From NCBI GenBank assembly GCA_964503235.1, contig CAZCZJ010000035.1, positions 1-22,147 of the forward strand: a stretch of DNA of 22,147 nt, given 5' to 3'. The notes below the pieces were generated by a model that did not search any database, was not told the origin of the DNA, and worked only from the letters and a program-made list of their open reading frames with translations. Source of the DNA: W425 sp964503235 (GTDB lineage Bacteria > Chloroflexota > Dehalococcoidia > Dehalococcoidales > RBG-16-60-22). The translations under genes and the position numbers were made by a program. Positions 8,059-15,376 of this stretch are shown here, piece by piece (position 1 is the stretch's first letter; each line of letters starts with the position of its first letter).

Positions 8059-8236
8059 TCACTTCCTCTACTTTGACCAGGTGCCTTACTTTATTAATCA
8101 TTCCTCTGATTGAGTTGGTATCTTCATGCACCACGCTCTGGTTCAGCCGGTGAAAACCGAGCGATGCCAGAGTTCGCTTCTGTCTTCTCTCATAGCCGAT
8201 GCCGCTCTTAATCCAGGTTACACGTATCTTACTCAC
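8042..8236 (-). CDS. rpmD: 50S ribosomal protein L30
   Basis: The 64-residue product shows the L30 pattern: IRVTWIKSGIGYERRQKRTL, then SLGFHRLNQSVVHEDTNSIR, then GMINKVRHLVKVEE. The length is normal for bacterial L30. The GTG start at 8236 overlaps the rpsE stop by 8 nt (GTGAGTAA), and GGAGG lies 9 nt upstream. It is placed between rpsE and rplO as in other spc operons. Confidence 0.96.
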   Translation of the reverse strand: MSKIRVTWIKSGIGYERRQKRTLASLGFHRLNQSVVHEDTNSIRGMINKVRHLVKVEEVNGQTK

Positions 8237-8753
8237 CGGCGGGCGCCTCCTCGGCAGTAGCTCCTGATTTACGCTTGGCGACCACTTCCCCGGGATGTCT
8301 CAGCTCACTGAGGGCCCGCATGGTTGCTTTGGCGACATTGATATGATTGGCACTTCCCAGTGATTTTGTAAGTATATCTTTGACGCCTGCCGCCTCCAGG
8401 ACTGCCCGGACGCTGCCGCCAGCGATAACTCCGGTGCCCGGAGCCGCCGGTTTTAACAGGACTCTGGCTGCCCCGTAATTAACGGTAATCTCATGAGGGA
8501 TGGTGCTGCCGTCCAGCGGTACTTTTATCAGGTTTTTCCTGGCCTTGGCGCCGCCTTTATTAATAGCCGTGGGGACCTCGGTCGCCTTGCCGATACCCAG
8601 ACCGACATGCCCCTCGCCGTCGCCGGTTACCACCAGGGCACTGAACCTGAGACGCTTGCCGCCTTTCATTACCTTGGCGACCCGGTTAACGTCGATTAAT
8701 TTATCGTTCAGATTCAGTTCGGTGGTATCTATCTGGCTTAATGGCTGCTTCAT
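8229..8753 (-). CDS. rpsE: 30S ribosomal protein S5
   Basis: The 174-residue protein has the double-stranded RNA-binding-like N-domain with VVTGDGEGHVGLGIGKATEV, and the C-domain with GTGVIAGGSVRAVLEAAGVKD and SLGSANHINVAKATM. S5 acts in decoding fidelity and mRNA unwinding on the 30S subunit. The ATG at 8753 matches the family start region. Its only recognisable ribosome binding site (AAGGGGG) is about 14 nt away, longer than usual, with a four-codon ORF ending at TGATG in between. It lies 20 nt after rplR and overlaps rpmD. Confidence 0.97.
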   Translation of the reverse strand: MKQPLSQIDTTELNLNDKLIDVNRVAKVMKGGKRLRFSALVVTGDGEGHVGLGIGKATEVPTAINKGGAKARKNLIKVPLDGSTIPHEITVNYGAARVLLKPAAPGTGVIAGGSVRAVLEAAGVKDILTKSLGSANHINVAKATMRALSELRHPGEVVAKRKSGATAEEAPAGE

Positions 8754-8773
8754 CAGTTGTCTAACATCCCCCT

Positions 8774-9139
8774 TTAAAACTTCAGCCCGCCCTCACGGGC
8801 TGCTTCCGCCAGTGCTTTTATCCGGCCGTGGTATTTACAGCCGTTACGGTCAAAGGCTACCTGTTTTATGCCCTTCTCTGACGCTCTCTTGGCCAGCAGT
8901 GAGCCGACCATCGCGGCCTTGCCTGTCTTTGATTTCCCGGCACTACCACCGGCTATCTCCACATCGATGGTTGACGCCGTCACCAGAGTATGGCCCTTTA
9001 TGTCGTCAATTACCTGGGCGTAGATATGGTTTAAACTGCGGAAAACGCATAATCTCGGCCGGGAGTCAGTGCCGCTTATTTTCTGCCTGACCCGGTTATG
9101 CCGTCGGTAACGCGCTTCTCTGGTGTTTAATTTACCCAT
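8774..9139 (-). CDS. rplR: 50S ribosomal protein L18
   Basis: The 121-residue protein has the basic N-terminus TREARYRRHNRVRQKISGT, the core RPRLCVFRSLNHIYAQVIDD, and the C-terminal FDRNGCKYHGRIKALAEAAR motif of L18. It binds 5S rRNA with L5 in the central protuberance. ATG at 9139 has only a short, close purine stretch (AGGA) upstream that includes the rplF stop, 5 nt away, so reinitiation after rplF is likely. Confidence 0.97.
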   Translation of the reverse strand: MGKLNTREARYRRHNRVRQKISGTDSRPRLCVFRSLNHIYAQVIDDIKGHTLVTASTIDVEIAGGSAGKSKTGKAAMVGSLLAKRASEKGIKQVAFDRNGCKYHGRIKALAEAAREGGLKF

Positions 9140-9144
9140 ATTTC

Positions 9145-9693
9145 CTAGCCGCCTACTACCTTTCCGGCTTTACCCGGTTTAAGGTGTACGACCTCTCCTG
9201 CGTATCTGATACCCTTGCCTTTATAGGCATCGGGCGGGCGGATGGCGCGAATGTTGGCGGCCATCTCTCCCACCATCTCTTTATTGGCGCCGGTTACTTT
9301 AATCCGGTTGTTTCCTTCTACGTCCAGAGCCGTGCCCGGCAGGGGTATTACTTCCACCGGGTGAGAGTAACCGATGCGTATCGTCAGGTTATTACCGGTT
9401 TTCTCGGCGCGATATCCGACGCCGACTATCTCCAGCGTTTTCTCAAACCCCTTGGATACCCCCTCTACCATATTGGCCAGGAGGCTACGTGTCAGACCGT
9501 GATAGGCACGGTGTTTCGTATTGTCGCTGGGACGCGATACTTCTATGGTATCGCCTTCCATTTTAATCAGCATTTCATCGGGAAGGGAGCGGCTGAGTTC
9601 GCCCTTCGGACCGCTTACCGTAACCGTATTGCCATCAATATTCACTTTTACCCCGGAGGGTACCGTTATCGGCATTTTACCTATTCTGGACAT
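9145..9693 (-). CDS. rplF: 50S ribosomal protein L6
   Basis: The 182-residue protein starts MSRIGKMPITVPSGVKV, the L6 signature, and shows the two-fold repeated L6 fold. The second domain holds GVGYRAEKTGNNLTIRIGYS, HPVEVIPLPGTALDVEGNN and the C-terminal RPPDAYKGKGIRYAGE. L6 lies by the sarcin-ricin loop near the factor-binding site. ATG at 9693 has GGGGAGA about 6 nt upstream. It lies 18 nt after rpsH. Confidence 0.97.
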   Translation of the reverse strand: MSRIGKMPITVPSGVKVNIDGNTVTVSGPKGELSRSLPDEMLIKMEGDTIEVSRPSDNTKHRAYHGLTRSLLANMVEGVSKGFEKTLEIVGVGYRAEKTGNNLTIRIGYSHPVEVIPLPGTALDVEGNNRIKVTGANKEMVGEMAANIRAIRPPDAYKGKGIRYAGEVVHLKPGKAGKVVGG

Positions 9694-9711
9694 GTATATC
9701 TCCCCGGTTAG

Positions 9712-10110
9712 TTACCATACGTAGCATAAAAGTTCCCCGCCCGAGCTCTGGCGCCAGGCCTGCTGTCCCGTTCTCACGCCCTGAGACGTGGAAACTATGG
9801 CGATTCCCAGTCCGCCGTAAACCCGCGGGATTTCTCTCTTCTGGACGTATACCCTTAATCCAGGTTTACTGACGCGTTTCAGTCCCGCTATTGCCGGTTT
9901 ATTATCATCCAGATATCTTAGCTTGATGCTGATGTCCCGGTGCGGTTTACCTTTTACTACCTCATAATCGGTAATAAACCCTTCCTCCTTGAGAATTCTG
10001 GCAATAGCCAGCTTCATCTTGGACGAAGGTACTTTAACATTGTCGTGCCTTGCCATCAGGGCATTCCGTATTCTGGTTAACATATCGGCTATCGGATCAG
10101 TTACTGTCAT
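9712..10110 (-). CDS. rpsH: 30S ribosomal protein S8
   Basis: The 132-residue protein begins MTVTDPIADMLTRIRNALMA and ends GGELLCYVW, both diagnostic of S8. The GVRTGQQAWRQSS segment before the terminal motif differs from the common GxxTDxEARK form but keeps the length. S8 binds the 16S central domain and is the autoregulator of the spc operon in Escherichia coli; no matching site was identified here. ATG at 10110 has AAGGAA about 8 nt upstream. It lies 20 nt after rpsN. Confidence 0.97.
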   Translation of the reverse strand: MTVTDPIADMLTRIRNALMARHDNVKVPSSKMKLAIARILKEEGFITDYEVVKGKPHRDISIKLRYLDDNKPAIAGLKRVSKPGLRVYVQKREIPRVYGGLGIAIVSTSQGVRTGQQAWRQSSGGELLCYVW

Positions 10111-10130
10111 ACCTGTATTTCCTTTTTATA

Positions 10131-10316
10131 TTACCAGCTTGATTTCCTTACTCCCGGGAGCTGCGCATTAAGCGCCAGGTGGCGGAAACATATCCGGCAA
10201 ATGCCGAATTTCCTGATATAGGCGCGGGGCCGTCCGCACAGCTTGCATCTATTATGCTTCCTGGTAGAGTATTTAGGCGTGAGCTTGGATTTCGCTATCA
10301 TCGACTTTTTAGCCAT
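10131..10316 (-). CDS. rpsN: 30S ribosomal protein S14, zinc type (type Z)
   Basis: This is the 61-residue short form of S14. It has the zinc knuckle Cys24-x2-Cys27 ... Cys40-x2-Cys43 and the conserved RNRCKLCGRP-like and GICRICFRHLA motifs, ending GVRKSSW. It belongs to the 30S head. ATG at 10316 has GGAG 10 nt upstream, spanning the rplE stop. It sits between rplE (2 nt) and rpsH (20 nt). The short zinc form is usual in Gram-positive and Chloroflexota-type genomes. Confidence 0.97.
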   Translation of the reverse strand: MAKKSMIAKSKLTPKYSTRKHNRCKLCGRPRAYIRKFGICRICFRHLALNAQLPGVRKSSW

Positions 10317-10318
10317 GT

Positions 10319-10870
10319 TTAATTCACTCCGTCCTTGGCAAAAGGCATTCCCAGTAATTCGAGCAGGTGTCTGCCTTCTTCATCATTTTTGGCCGTGGTT
10401 ACTATCGATATTCCCATGCCCCGTGCTTTATCTATCTTGTCATAGTCTATCTCCGGGAAGAATATCTGCTCCTTGAATCCCAGGGTATAGTTACCGCGAC
10501 CGTCGAAAGAGTCCGTAGGGACTCCCTGGAAGTCCTGTATACGCGGTAATACGGCATTGACCAGTTTCTCAAAGAAGTCATACATCCGCTCTCCCCGAAG
10601 GGTTACCATCATTCCTATCGGCATACCTTCTCTTAATTTGAAGGCGGCGATAGACTTCTTGGCGCGGGTAATAACCGGGTGCTGCCCGGATATCGCCGTA
10701 ATATCGGCCTCTCCCGATTCCAGGGCTTTGGCGTTGGAGATGGCCTCGCCCAGTCCGATATTAAGCACTATCTTCTCGAGGCGTGGCGCCTGCATTACGT
10801 TACTGAAACCGCACAGCTCCATCAGGCGCGGGACAACCTCTTCCTTATATTTTTCTTTCAGTCTTACCAT
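10319..10870 (-). CDS. rplE: 50S ribosomal protein L5
   Basis: The 183-residue protein shows the L5 signature PRLEKIVLNIGLGEA, the loop GQHPVITRAKKSIAAFKLRE, and the C-terminal LGFKEQIFFPEIDYD and GMGISIVTTAKNDEEG. It binds 5S rRNA and contacts P-site tRNA in the central protuberance. The ATG at 10870 directly follows the rplX stop with no spacer, so translational coupling is likely; GAGG lies 11 nt upstream. Confidence 0.97.
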   Translation of the reverse strand: MVRLKEKYKEEVVPRLMELCGFSNVMQAPRLEKIVLNIGLGEAISNAKALESGEADITAISGQHPVITRAKKSIAAFKLREGMPIGMMVTLRGERMYDFFEKLVNAVLPRIQDFQGVPTDSFDGRGNYTLGFKEQIFFPEIDYDKIDKARGMGISIVTTAKNDEEGRHLLELLGMPFAKDGVN

Positions 10871-11182
10871 CTAGTCAATAACCTCATTGCAGACACGGCA
10901 GAATCTTACTCTCCGCCCGTCTTCAAGCTTCGTATAACCTATCCGGCAGGGTTTACCGCATTTGTCACAGACCAGCATAACGTTGGACACGTGTACCGAC
11001 GCTTCCAGGTCGATGATACCGGCCTGGCGGGCAGCGCCGCGTGCCTTGGAGTGCTTTTTAATAAAATTAACACCTTCGATGATGATGCGCTGCTTCTTAG
11101 GATAGGCGAAACGCACCTTACCCGTTTTACCCCTGTCCTTACCGTTTATCACCAGGACATTATCGTCTTTTTTTATCTTCAT
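10871..11182 (-). CDS. rplX: 50S ribosomal protein L24
   Basis: The 103-residue protein has the KOW motif region KKDDNVLVINGKDRGKTGKV and then GVNFIKKHSKA, typical of L24. The C-terminal part has Cys72-x2-Cys75 and Cys95-x2-Cys98, a possible zinc ribbon seen in many but not all bacterial L24 proteins. L24 initiates 50S assembly by binding the 23S 5' domain and lies near the exit tunnel. ATG at 11182 follows rplN after 12 nt with only a weak AGGT upstream. Confidence 0.97.
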   Translation of the reverse strand: MKIKKDDNVLVINGKDRGKTGKVRFAYPKKQRIIIEGVNFIKKHSKARGAARQAGIIDLEASVHVSNVMLVCDKCGKPCRIGYTKLEDGRRVRFCRVCNEVID

Positions 11183-11194
11183 AATGCGTTCTAC

Positions 11195-11563
11195 CTATAG
11201 AACCTCGGGTGCCAGCGAAATTATCTTGGTGTAGTTTTTATCTCTCAGTTCCCGGGCCACCGGACCGAAAATGCGGGTGCCTTTGGGATTGTTTTTATCG
11301 GTGAGAATTACCGCGGCATTCTCATCGAATTTTATGTAGGAACCGTCCGGGCGTCGGTAGGGCTGCGCCGTGCGAATGATAACGGCACGTACCACTTCGC
11401 CTTTCTTGGTACCGGCATTCGGGATTGCCCGCTTGACCGATGCTACAATCACATCTCCCACGCGGGCATATTTCTTACGAGTGCCCCCGAGGACGTTAAT
11501 GCACATTATTTCACGTGCCCCCGTGTTATCTGCTATTTTTAATCTGGTCTGCATCTGAATCAT
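11195..11563 (-). CDS. rplN: 50S ribosomal protein L14
   Basis: The 122-residue protein is standard length and shows RLKIADNTGAREIMCINVLG, VGDVIVASVKRAIPN and TRIFGPVARELR, all L14 signatures. It forms an intersubunit bridge next to L19. ATG at 11563 overlaps the rpsQ stop as ATGA. GGTGA lies 6 nt upstream inside rpsQ. Its place between rpsQ and rplX marks the start of the spc block, with no gap separating it from the S10 block. Confidence 0.97.
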   Translation of the reverse strand: MIQMQTRLKIADNTGAREIMCINVLGGTRKKYARVGDVIVASVKRAIPNAGTKKGEVVRAVIIRTAQPYRRPDGSYIKFDENAAVILTDKNNPKGTRIFGPVARELRDKNYTKIISLAPEVL

Positions 11564-11865
11564 GTTATTTCACCAACGTTTTCATCAGTTATTTCCTCAG
11601 GTTTGATTTCGGCAACTTCTCCCTTGGTGATAATCTCCGCTACCCTCCAGCGTTTTTCCCGGGAAAGCGGCCGTGTCTCTTCGATGCGTACCGTGTCTCC
11701 CGTCCGGCACTGGTTCTTCTCATCATGGGCCTTGTATTTCACGGCTCTCCTGATGTTCTTCTTATACAGCGGATGGCGTCGCGGCGTATCAACGGCAACG
11801 ACGACTGTCTTGTCCATCTTGTCGCTGATTACCTTGCCAAATCTGGTCTTGCGTTTTTGTTCCAT
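11560..11865 (-). CDS. rpsQ: 30S ribosomal protein S17
   Basis: The 101-residue protein has the S17 OB-fold core GKVISDKMDKTVVVAVDTPR, followed by HPLYKKNIRRAVKYKAHDE, GDTVRIEETRPLS and KRWRVAEI. Residues after about 83 form an acidic tail (KGEVAEIKPEEITDENVGEI), somewhat longer than the usual 80-90-residue protein. S17 is a primary 16S rRNA binder. ATG at 11865 is 12 nt after rpmC; a purine-rich stretch that includes the rpmC stop lies just upstream. Confidence 0.96.
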   Translation of the reverse strand: MEQKRKTRFGKVISDKMDKTVVVAVDTPRRHPLYKKNIRRAVKYKAHDEKNQCRTGDTVRIEETRPLSREKRWRVAEIITKGEVAEIKPEEITDENVGEIT

Positions 11866-11877
11866 CCCTCTTATTAC

Positions 11878-12075
11878 CTACCTTATCCCCAGTTCTCTTT
11901 CGGCAAGCAGGGTTTTCAGCCTGGCTATCTTTTTCTTGACTCTCCGCAATTCACGATGGTTCACCAGCTGCTTGGTTGCCACCCGGAACCTGAGGTTAAA
12001 CATCTCCTGATGGGTATCTTCCAGTTCCTTCTTCAGGTCACCCTCGCTCATATCTCTGAATTCTTTAAGTCTCAA
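11878..12075 (-). CDS. rpmC: 50S ribosomal protein L29
   Basis: The 65-residue product from the TTG at 12075 reads MRLKEFRDMSEGDLKKEL, aligning residue by residue with the family start MKAKELRELS. It continues with EMFNLRFRVATKQLVNHREL and the terminal helix VKKKIARLKTLLAERE, which completes the two-helix L29 fold at the tunnel exit. A TTG five codons further upstream (12090) is rejected because AGGAG would abut it with no spacer, whereas GGGAG lies 8 nt before 12075. It lies 18 nt after rplP. Confidence 0.93.
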   Translation of the reverse strand: MRLKEFRDMSEGDLKKELEDTHQEMFNLRFRVATKQLVNHRELRRVKKKIARLKTLLAERELGIR

Positions 12076-12093
12076 CTCTCTGGCTCCCAACTC

Positions 12094-12528
12094 CTATGAT
12101 TCGCTGCCGGTGGCTGCCAGACTTTCCCTGAGAACGAATCTGGATTTCACCGGTAGTTTATGCGATGCCAGGCGAATCGCTTCCCGGGCAGCGCTTTCAC
12201 CGACTCCTGCCATTTCAAAGACAACTCTCCCCGCTTTAACCACGGCCACCCAGTGGTCGGGGACGCCCTTGCCGCTGCCCATACGCGTTTCGGCGGCTTT
12301 CTTACTGACGGGCTTATCCGGGAAAGCCCGTATCCAGACCTTGCCGCCGCGACGGATATAGCGCGTGATGGCGCGACGGGCGGCTTCTATCTGCGCACTC
12401 GTCAGCCAGGCGGATTCCATTACCTGCAATCCGTAGTCGCCGAAATTGATTTCGTTCCCCGACTGCGCTTTACCACGGCGTTTCCCCCGCTGCGCTTTAC
12501 GGTATTTAACACGCTTAGGCTGCTGCAT
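12094..12528 (-). CDS. rplP: 50S ribosomal protein L16
   Basis: The 144-residue protein starts MQQPKRVKYRKAQRGKRRGK and has FGDYGLQVMESAWLTSAQIE, RRGGKVWIRAFPDKPVSKK and the conserved loop RMGSGKGVPDHWVAVVKAGR. L16 helps position A-site tRNA at the peptidyl transferase centre. The length is slightly above the usual 137-142. ATG at 12528 overlaps the rpsC stop by 14 nt. The rpsC-rplP-rpmC-rpsQ order is universal in bacteria. Confidence 0.97.
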   Translation of the reverse strand: MQQPKRVKYRKAQRGKRRGKAQSGNEINFGDYGLQVMESAWLTSAQIEAARRAITRYIRRGGKVWIRAFPDKPVSKKAAETRMGSGKGVPDHWVAVVKAGRVVFEMAGVGESAAREAIRLASHKLPVKSRFVLRESLAATGSES

Positions 12529-13591
12529 CCTTGTCCTCTTCCTTGCTTTCCGCTGGCGGCTCTGCCTCGGCGGTTACTTCCTTTTTGTCTGAGGCTTTCT
12601 TGGTTTTGGTAGTTTTCCTGGCTTTTTTAGCTGCCGGTTTCTCTTCCGCTTCCGCAGCGGAGGGTTCTTCGGCAGGTTTTTCTTTGGCTTTAGCGGTTGT
12701 TTTTACCGCCTTCGTTTCCGTTTTCTTGGTAGCCGTAGCTTTGGTAGCCTTCTTCGCCTTTGTCCTGGCGGGTTTTTTCTCCGGTTCGGCTTCTTCAGCC
12801 ACTGCCTCGGCCGGTTTCTCTTCTTCGGCTACTGCCTCAGCAACGGCCTCGGGTTCTTCGGTAACGGCCTCGGCAGGTTTTTCTTCTTCAACCGCAGGCG
12901 CCACGGCCTCAGCCTCTTCGACTACTGCCTCGGCGGGTGTTTCCTCTATCTCTTCCGGTTTCGGTTCCGGCAGGATTTGCCCTTTATATATCCAGACCTT
13001 GACGCCGATTCGCCCCAGAGTGGTACATGCCTCGGTAAAACCGTAATCGATGTCGGCCCTGAGCGTATGCAGAGGCACCTGTCCCTCGTGAGAAGTCTGG
13101 CGGCGGGCTATCTCGGCGTTGCCCAGCCTCCCCGCGCAGCTTACCTTTATTCCTTTCGCCCCGGCCTGAATCGTGCGGAAAATCGCCTGCTTCATGGCGC
13201 GGCGGTAGGCTATGCGTCGTTCTATCTGTTCCGCTACCGACCTGGCTACCAGATAGGCATCCATCTCCGGCTGGCGGACTTCCTGTATATTAAGTCGTAT
13301 CTTTTTCCCGATGAGACCCTCGAGGTAAGCCCTCATCTCGTCGACCCTCTGGCCGCCCCGTCCGATGACGATGCCCGGCCGGGCGGTATGGAGGGTTATG
13401 GTTACGTCCTTGGCTTGCCGGTCTATCTCGATTAATGAGATAGCCGCCTCGGGGTACTTCTTCCTTATCGTCTCACGGAGCTTGACATCCTCAAGGATGA
13501 ACTCACTGTATTGAGTGTCGCTGTACCACTTGGACTGCCAGTCTTTAATGACGCCAAGACGGAAACCCGTCGGGTGAACTTTATGACCCAA
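12515..13591 (-). CDS. rpsC: 30S ribosomal protein S3 with long charged C-terminal extension
   Basis: Residues 1-207 are an ordinary S3: MGHKVHPTGFRLGVIKDW, the KH motif IVIGRGG (about 74-80), and a C-terminal domain with GIKVSCAGRLGNAEIAR and GVKVWIYKG. S3 is part of the mRNA entry channel and its helicase. From about 208 to 358 the protein becomes a low-complexity Ala/Glu/Lys/Pro tail: acidic at 212-272, strongly basic with Lys/Thr/Ala at 271-305, then mixed. The total of 358 is far above the usual 210-240. The start is TTG at 13591, 5 nt after GGAGG and directly abutting the rplV stop. Confidence 0.97.
   Translation of the reverse strand: MGHKVHPTGFRLGVIKDWQSKWYSDTQYSEFILEDVKLRETIRKKYPEAAISLIEIDRQAKDVTITLHTARPGIVIGRGGQRVDEMRAYLEGLIGKKIRLNIQEVRQPEMDAYLVARSVAEQIERRIAYRRAMKQAIFRTIQAGAKGIKVSCAGRLGNAEIARRQTSHEGQVPLHTLRADIDYGFTEACTTLGRIGVKVWIYKGQILPEPKPEEIEETPAEAVVEEAEAVAPAVEEEKPAEAVTEEPEAVAEAVAEEEKPAEAVAEEAEPEKKPARTKAKKATKATATKKTETKAVKTTAKAKEKPAEEPSAAEAEEKPAAKKARKTTKTKKASDKKEVTAEAEPPAESKEEDKDAAA
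12518..12970 (-). repeat. Low-complexity repeat tract encoding the S3 tail
   Basis: This tract encodes S3 residues 208-358. The acidic half repeats an imperfect unit around EEEKPAEAV followed by EE(P/A)EAVAE; EEEKPAEAV occurs twice exactly. The basic half is rich in KKATKATATKK-like, histone H1-like runs. The DNA reflects repeated GCC/GAG/GAA codons, so length changes by slippage are likely. The reading frame stays intact to the stop. Confidence 0.8.
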
Positions 13592-13927
13592 TTATACCTC
13601 CTCCGCAACGATGACCGTGATATGGCTGGAATGCTTACGGATGGGACTCGTCCGTCCCCGCGAACGCGGTCGGTATCTCCGCAGGCTCCGCGCCTCATCG
13701 ACATATATTTTTACTATCTTCAGGTCGGCAGGGTCTATCTGAAAATTATTTTCAGCATTGGATACCGCCGACTGCACCAGCTTGGCGACAATCCTGGCTT
13801 TAGGTGTGGGTGTGAATTGAAGTAGCGTTAGCGCTTCTTCCACCCTTTTTCCCCGCACCATATCGACCAGCGGTCGCACCTTGACGGCGGGTATTCCTGT
13901 GTCTTTAGCTGTAGCTTTTACTTCCAC
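13592..13927 (-). CDS. rplV: 50S ribosomal protein L22
   Basis: The 111-residue protein shows KVRPLVDMVRGKRVEEALTL, SAVSNAENNFQID, and the extended beta-hairpin region RRYRPRSRGRTSPIRKHSSH that reaches into the exit tunnel at the macrolide site. The start is GTG at 13927, directly after the rpsS stop (TAAGTG), with AGGT close upstream. The 3' end abuts the TTG of rpsC. Such exact abutment suggests coupled translation of rpsS, rplV and rpsC. Confidence 0.96.
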   Translation of the reverse strand: MEVKATAKDTGIPAVKVRPLVDMVRGKRVEEALTLLQFTPTPKARIVAKLVQSAVSNAENNFQIDPADLKIVKIYVDEARSLRRYRPRSRGRTSPIRKHSSHITVIVAEEV

Positions 13928-14227
13928 TTACCTGAGCTCTCTCTTTTTTACCTGGGTTACTTTATCGGACCTTGATATATGCCCCCGGAAAGTCCGCGTG
14001 GGAGCAAATTCGCCCAGTTTATGACCTACCATGTTCTCGTTGATATATATCGGCACATGCCTTCTGCCGTCATGGACGCCGATGGTCATCCCCACCATCT
14101 GCGGCAGTATCGTAGAAGAACGCGCCCAGGTCTTGATAACCGTCTTTTGATTCGAGCGTATGACGGCATCTACTTTCTTCATCAGTTTTTCATCAATTGC
14201 CGGGCCTTTTTTCGTTGACCTTGACAT
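13928..14227 (-). CDS. rpsS: 30S ribosomal protein S19
   Basis: The 99-residue protein starts MSRSTKKGPAIDEKLMKKV and shows TWARSSTILPQMVGMTIGVH, then HVPIYINENMVGHKLGEFAP and TRTFRGH, all S19 signatures. It sits in the 30S head with S13. The ATG at 14227 has AGGGG 4 nt upstream. It lies 17 nt after rplB and abuts rplV with no spacer. Confidence 0.97.
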   Translation of the reverse strand: MSRSTKKGPAIDEKLMKKVDAVIRSNQKTVIKTWARSSTILPQMVGMTIGVHDGRRHVPIYINENMVGHKLGEFAPTRTFRGHISRSDKVTQVKKRELR

Positions 14228-14244
14228 ATTTCCCCTCTATCCGC

Positions 14245-15072
14245 CTATTTTCCGCGGCGTTTGACAATCATTCGGTCCGAAGCCTTGGGTTTGCGGGTCT
14301 TATAACCCAGGGCTGGTTTACCCCAGGGGGTCTTCGGTCCGGGCATACCCACCGGCGACCTTCCTTCGCCGCCGCCGTGGGGATGGTCTCGCGGTGACAT
14401 TGCCGAGCCTCTTACCGTCGGCCGCCAACCCATGTGACGCTTGCGTCCTGCCTTACCCAGGCTGATATTCTGATGTTCTACGTTACCTATCTGGCCGATG
14501 GTAGCCAGGCATTCACTCCGTACGCGCCGAATCTCGCCTGACGGGAGCCGGATATGGGCGTATTCACCCTCCTTGACCATCAGCTGAGCCGACGCTCCGG
14601 CGCTGCGTACTATCTTGCCACCCCGACCTTTTTGAAGTTCGATGTTATGTATCTCTGTGCCCGTGGGCATGCTTGCCAGGGGCATGGCGTTACCCGGTTT
14701 TATCGCGGCTTTGTCGCCGGACATCACCGTGTCGCCGACATTCAACCCCACCGGCGCCAGGATATAGCGTTTATCGCCGTCGGCGTAGAAGATAAGGGCG
14801 ATGCGCGCCGAGCGGTTGGGGTCGTACTCTATAGCCGCCACCCGGCCGGGGACACCGGGCTTGTCCCGCTTGAAATCGATGATGCGTAAGCGGCGCTTAG
14901 CCCCTCCCCCGCGGTGACGGACGGTTATCTTGCCCCGGTTATTCCGGCCCGCTTTCTTTTTCAGAGGCAGCAGCAAGGATTTTTCCGGTTTATCCTTCGT
15001 TATCTCTTCGAAGGTATAACCACTCATCCCCCGTCGACCGGGTGAGGTTGGTTTATATTTCTTTATCGGCAC
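14245..15072 (-). CDS. rplB: 50S ribosomal protein L2
   Basis: The 275-residue protein is full length. It has RNNRGKITVRHRGGGAKRRL and RRIIDFKRDK-like motifs near the N-terminus, VPTGTEIHNIE-like MPTGTEIHNIELQKGRGGK in the middle, and the conserved histidine loop MSPRDHPHGGGEGRSPVG near the C-terminus. L2 supports subunit joining and peptidyl transfer. The start is GTG at 15072 (MPIKKYKPTSPGRRGMSGY fits the family), with GGGAG 7 nt upstream. It lies 19 nt after rplW. Confidence 0.97.
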   Translation of the reverse strand: MPIKKYKPTSPGRRGMSGYTFEEITKDKPEKSLLLPLKKKAGRNNRGKITVRHRGGGAKRRLRIIDFKRDKPGVPGRVAAIEYDPNRSARIALIFYADGDKRYILAPVGLNVGDTVMSGDKAAIKPGNAMPLASMPTGTEIHNIELQKGRGGKIVRSAGASAQLMVKEGEYAHIRLPSGEIRRVRSECLATIGQIGNVEHQNISLGKAGRKRHMGWRPTVRGSAMSPRDHPHGGGEGRSPVGMPGPKTPWGKPALGYKTRKPKASDRMIVKRRGK

Positions 15073-15091
15073 TCAACTTCTCCCTTAATTC

Positions 15092-15376
15092 CTAAACACC
15101 TTCAAAAAATTCTATTTTATCCCCCGCCTGGAGGGTAACAATCGCTTTCTTCCAGTTGCGTGTTTGAACTATCCTTCGCCCTACTCTCTTAGCTTTACCC
15201 CGCATGGTAATTACGTTCACCCCGGTTACTTTTACCTTGAAAGCAGCTTCAATAGCCTGCTTGACCTGCGGTTTATTGGCACCTTCGGCTATTTCAAAGG
15301 CGTATTTATTCAAAGCCTGGAGGTCCGTGCTTTTTTCGGTTATCAACGGCCGGCGCAGTACCTCATACAGATGCAT
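15092..15376 (-). CDS. rplW: 50S ribosomal protein L23
   Basis: The 94-residue protein begins MHLYEVLRRPLITEKSTDL and contains YAFEIAEGANKPQVKQAIEA and FKVKVTGVNVITMRGKAKR, as expected for L23. It lies at the tunnel exit and is the docking site for trigger factor and the signal recognition particle. ATG at 15376 has AGGAGG 6 nt upstream and overlaps rplD by 14 nt. Confidence 0.97.
   Translation of the reverse strand: MHLYEVLRRPLITEKSTDLQALNKYAFEIAEGANKPQVKQAIEAAFKVKVTGVNVITMRGKAKRVGRRIVQTRNWKKAIVTLQAGDKIEFFEGV

Noticed and set aside
12531..13046. 171-codon plus-strand ORF opposite the S3 tail
   Set aside because: Its Ala/Ser/Val/Phe composition is the mirror of the GCC/GAG repeats of rpsC; it is a shadow of low-complexity DNA.
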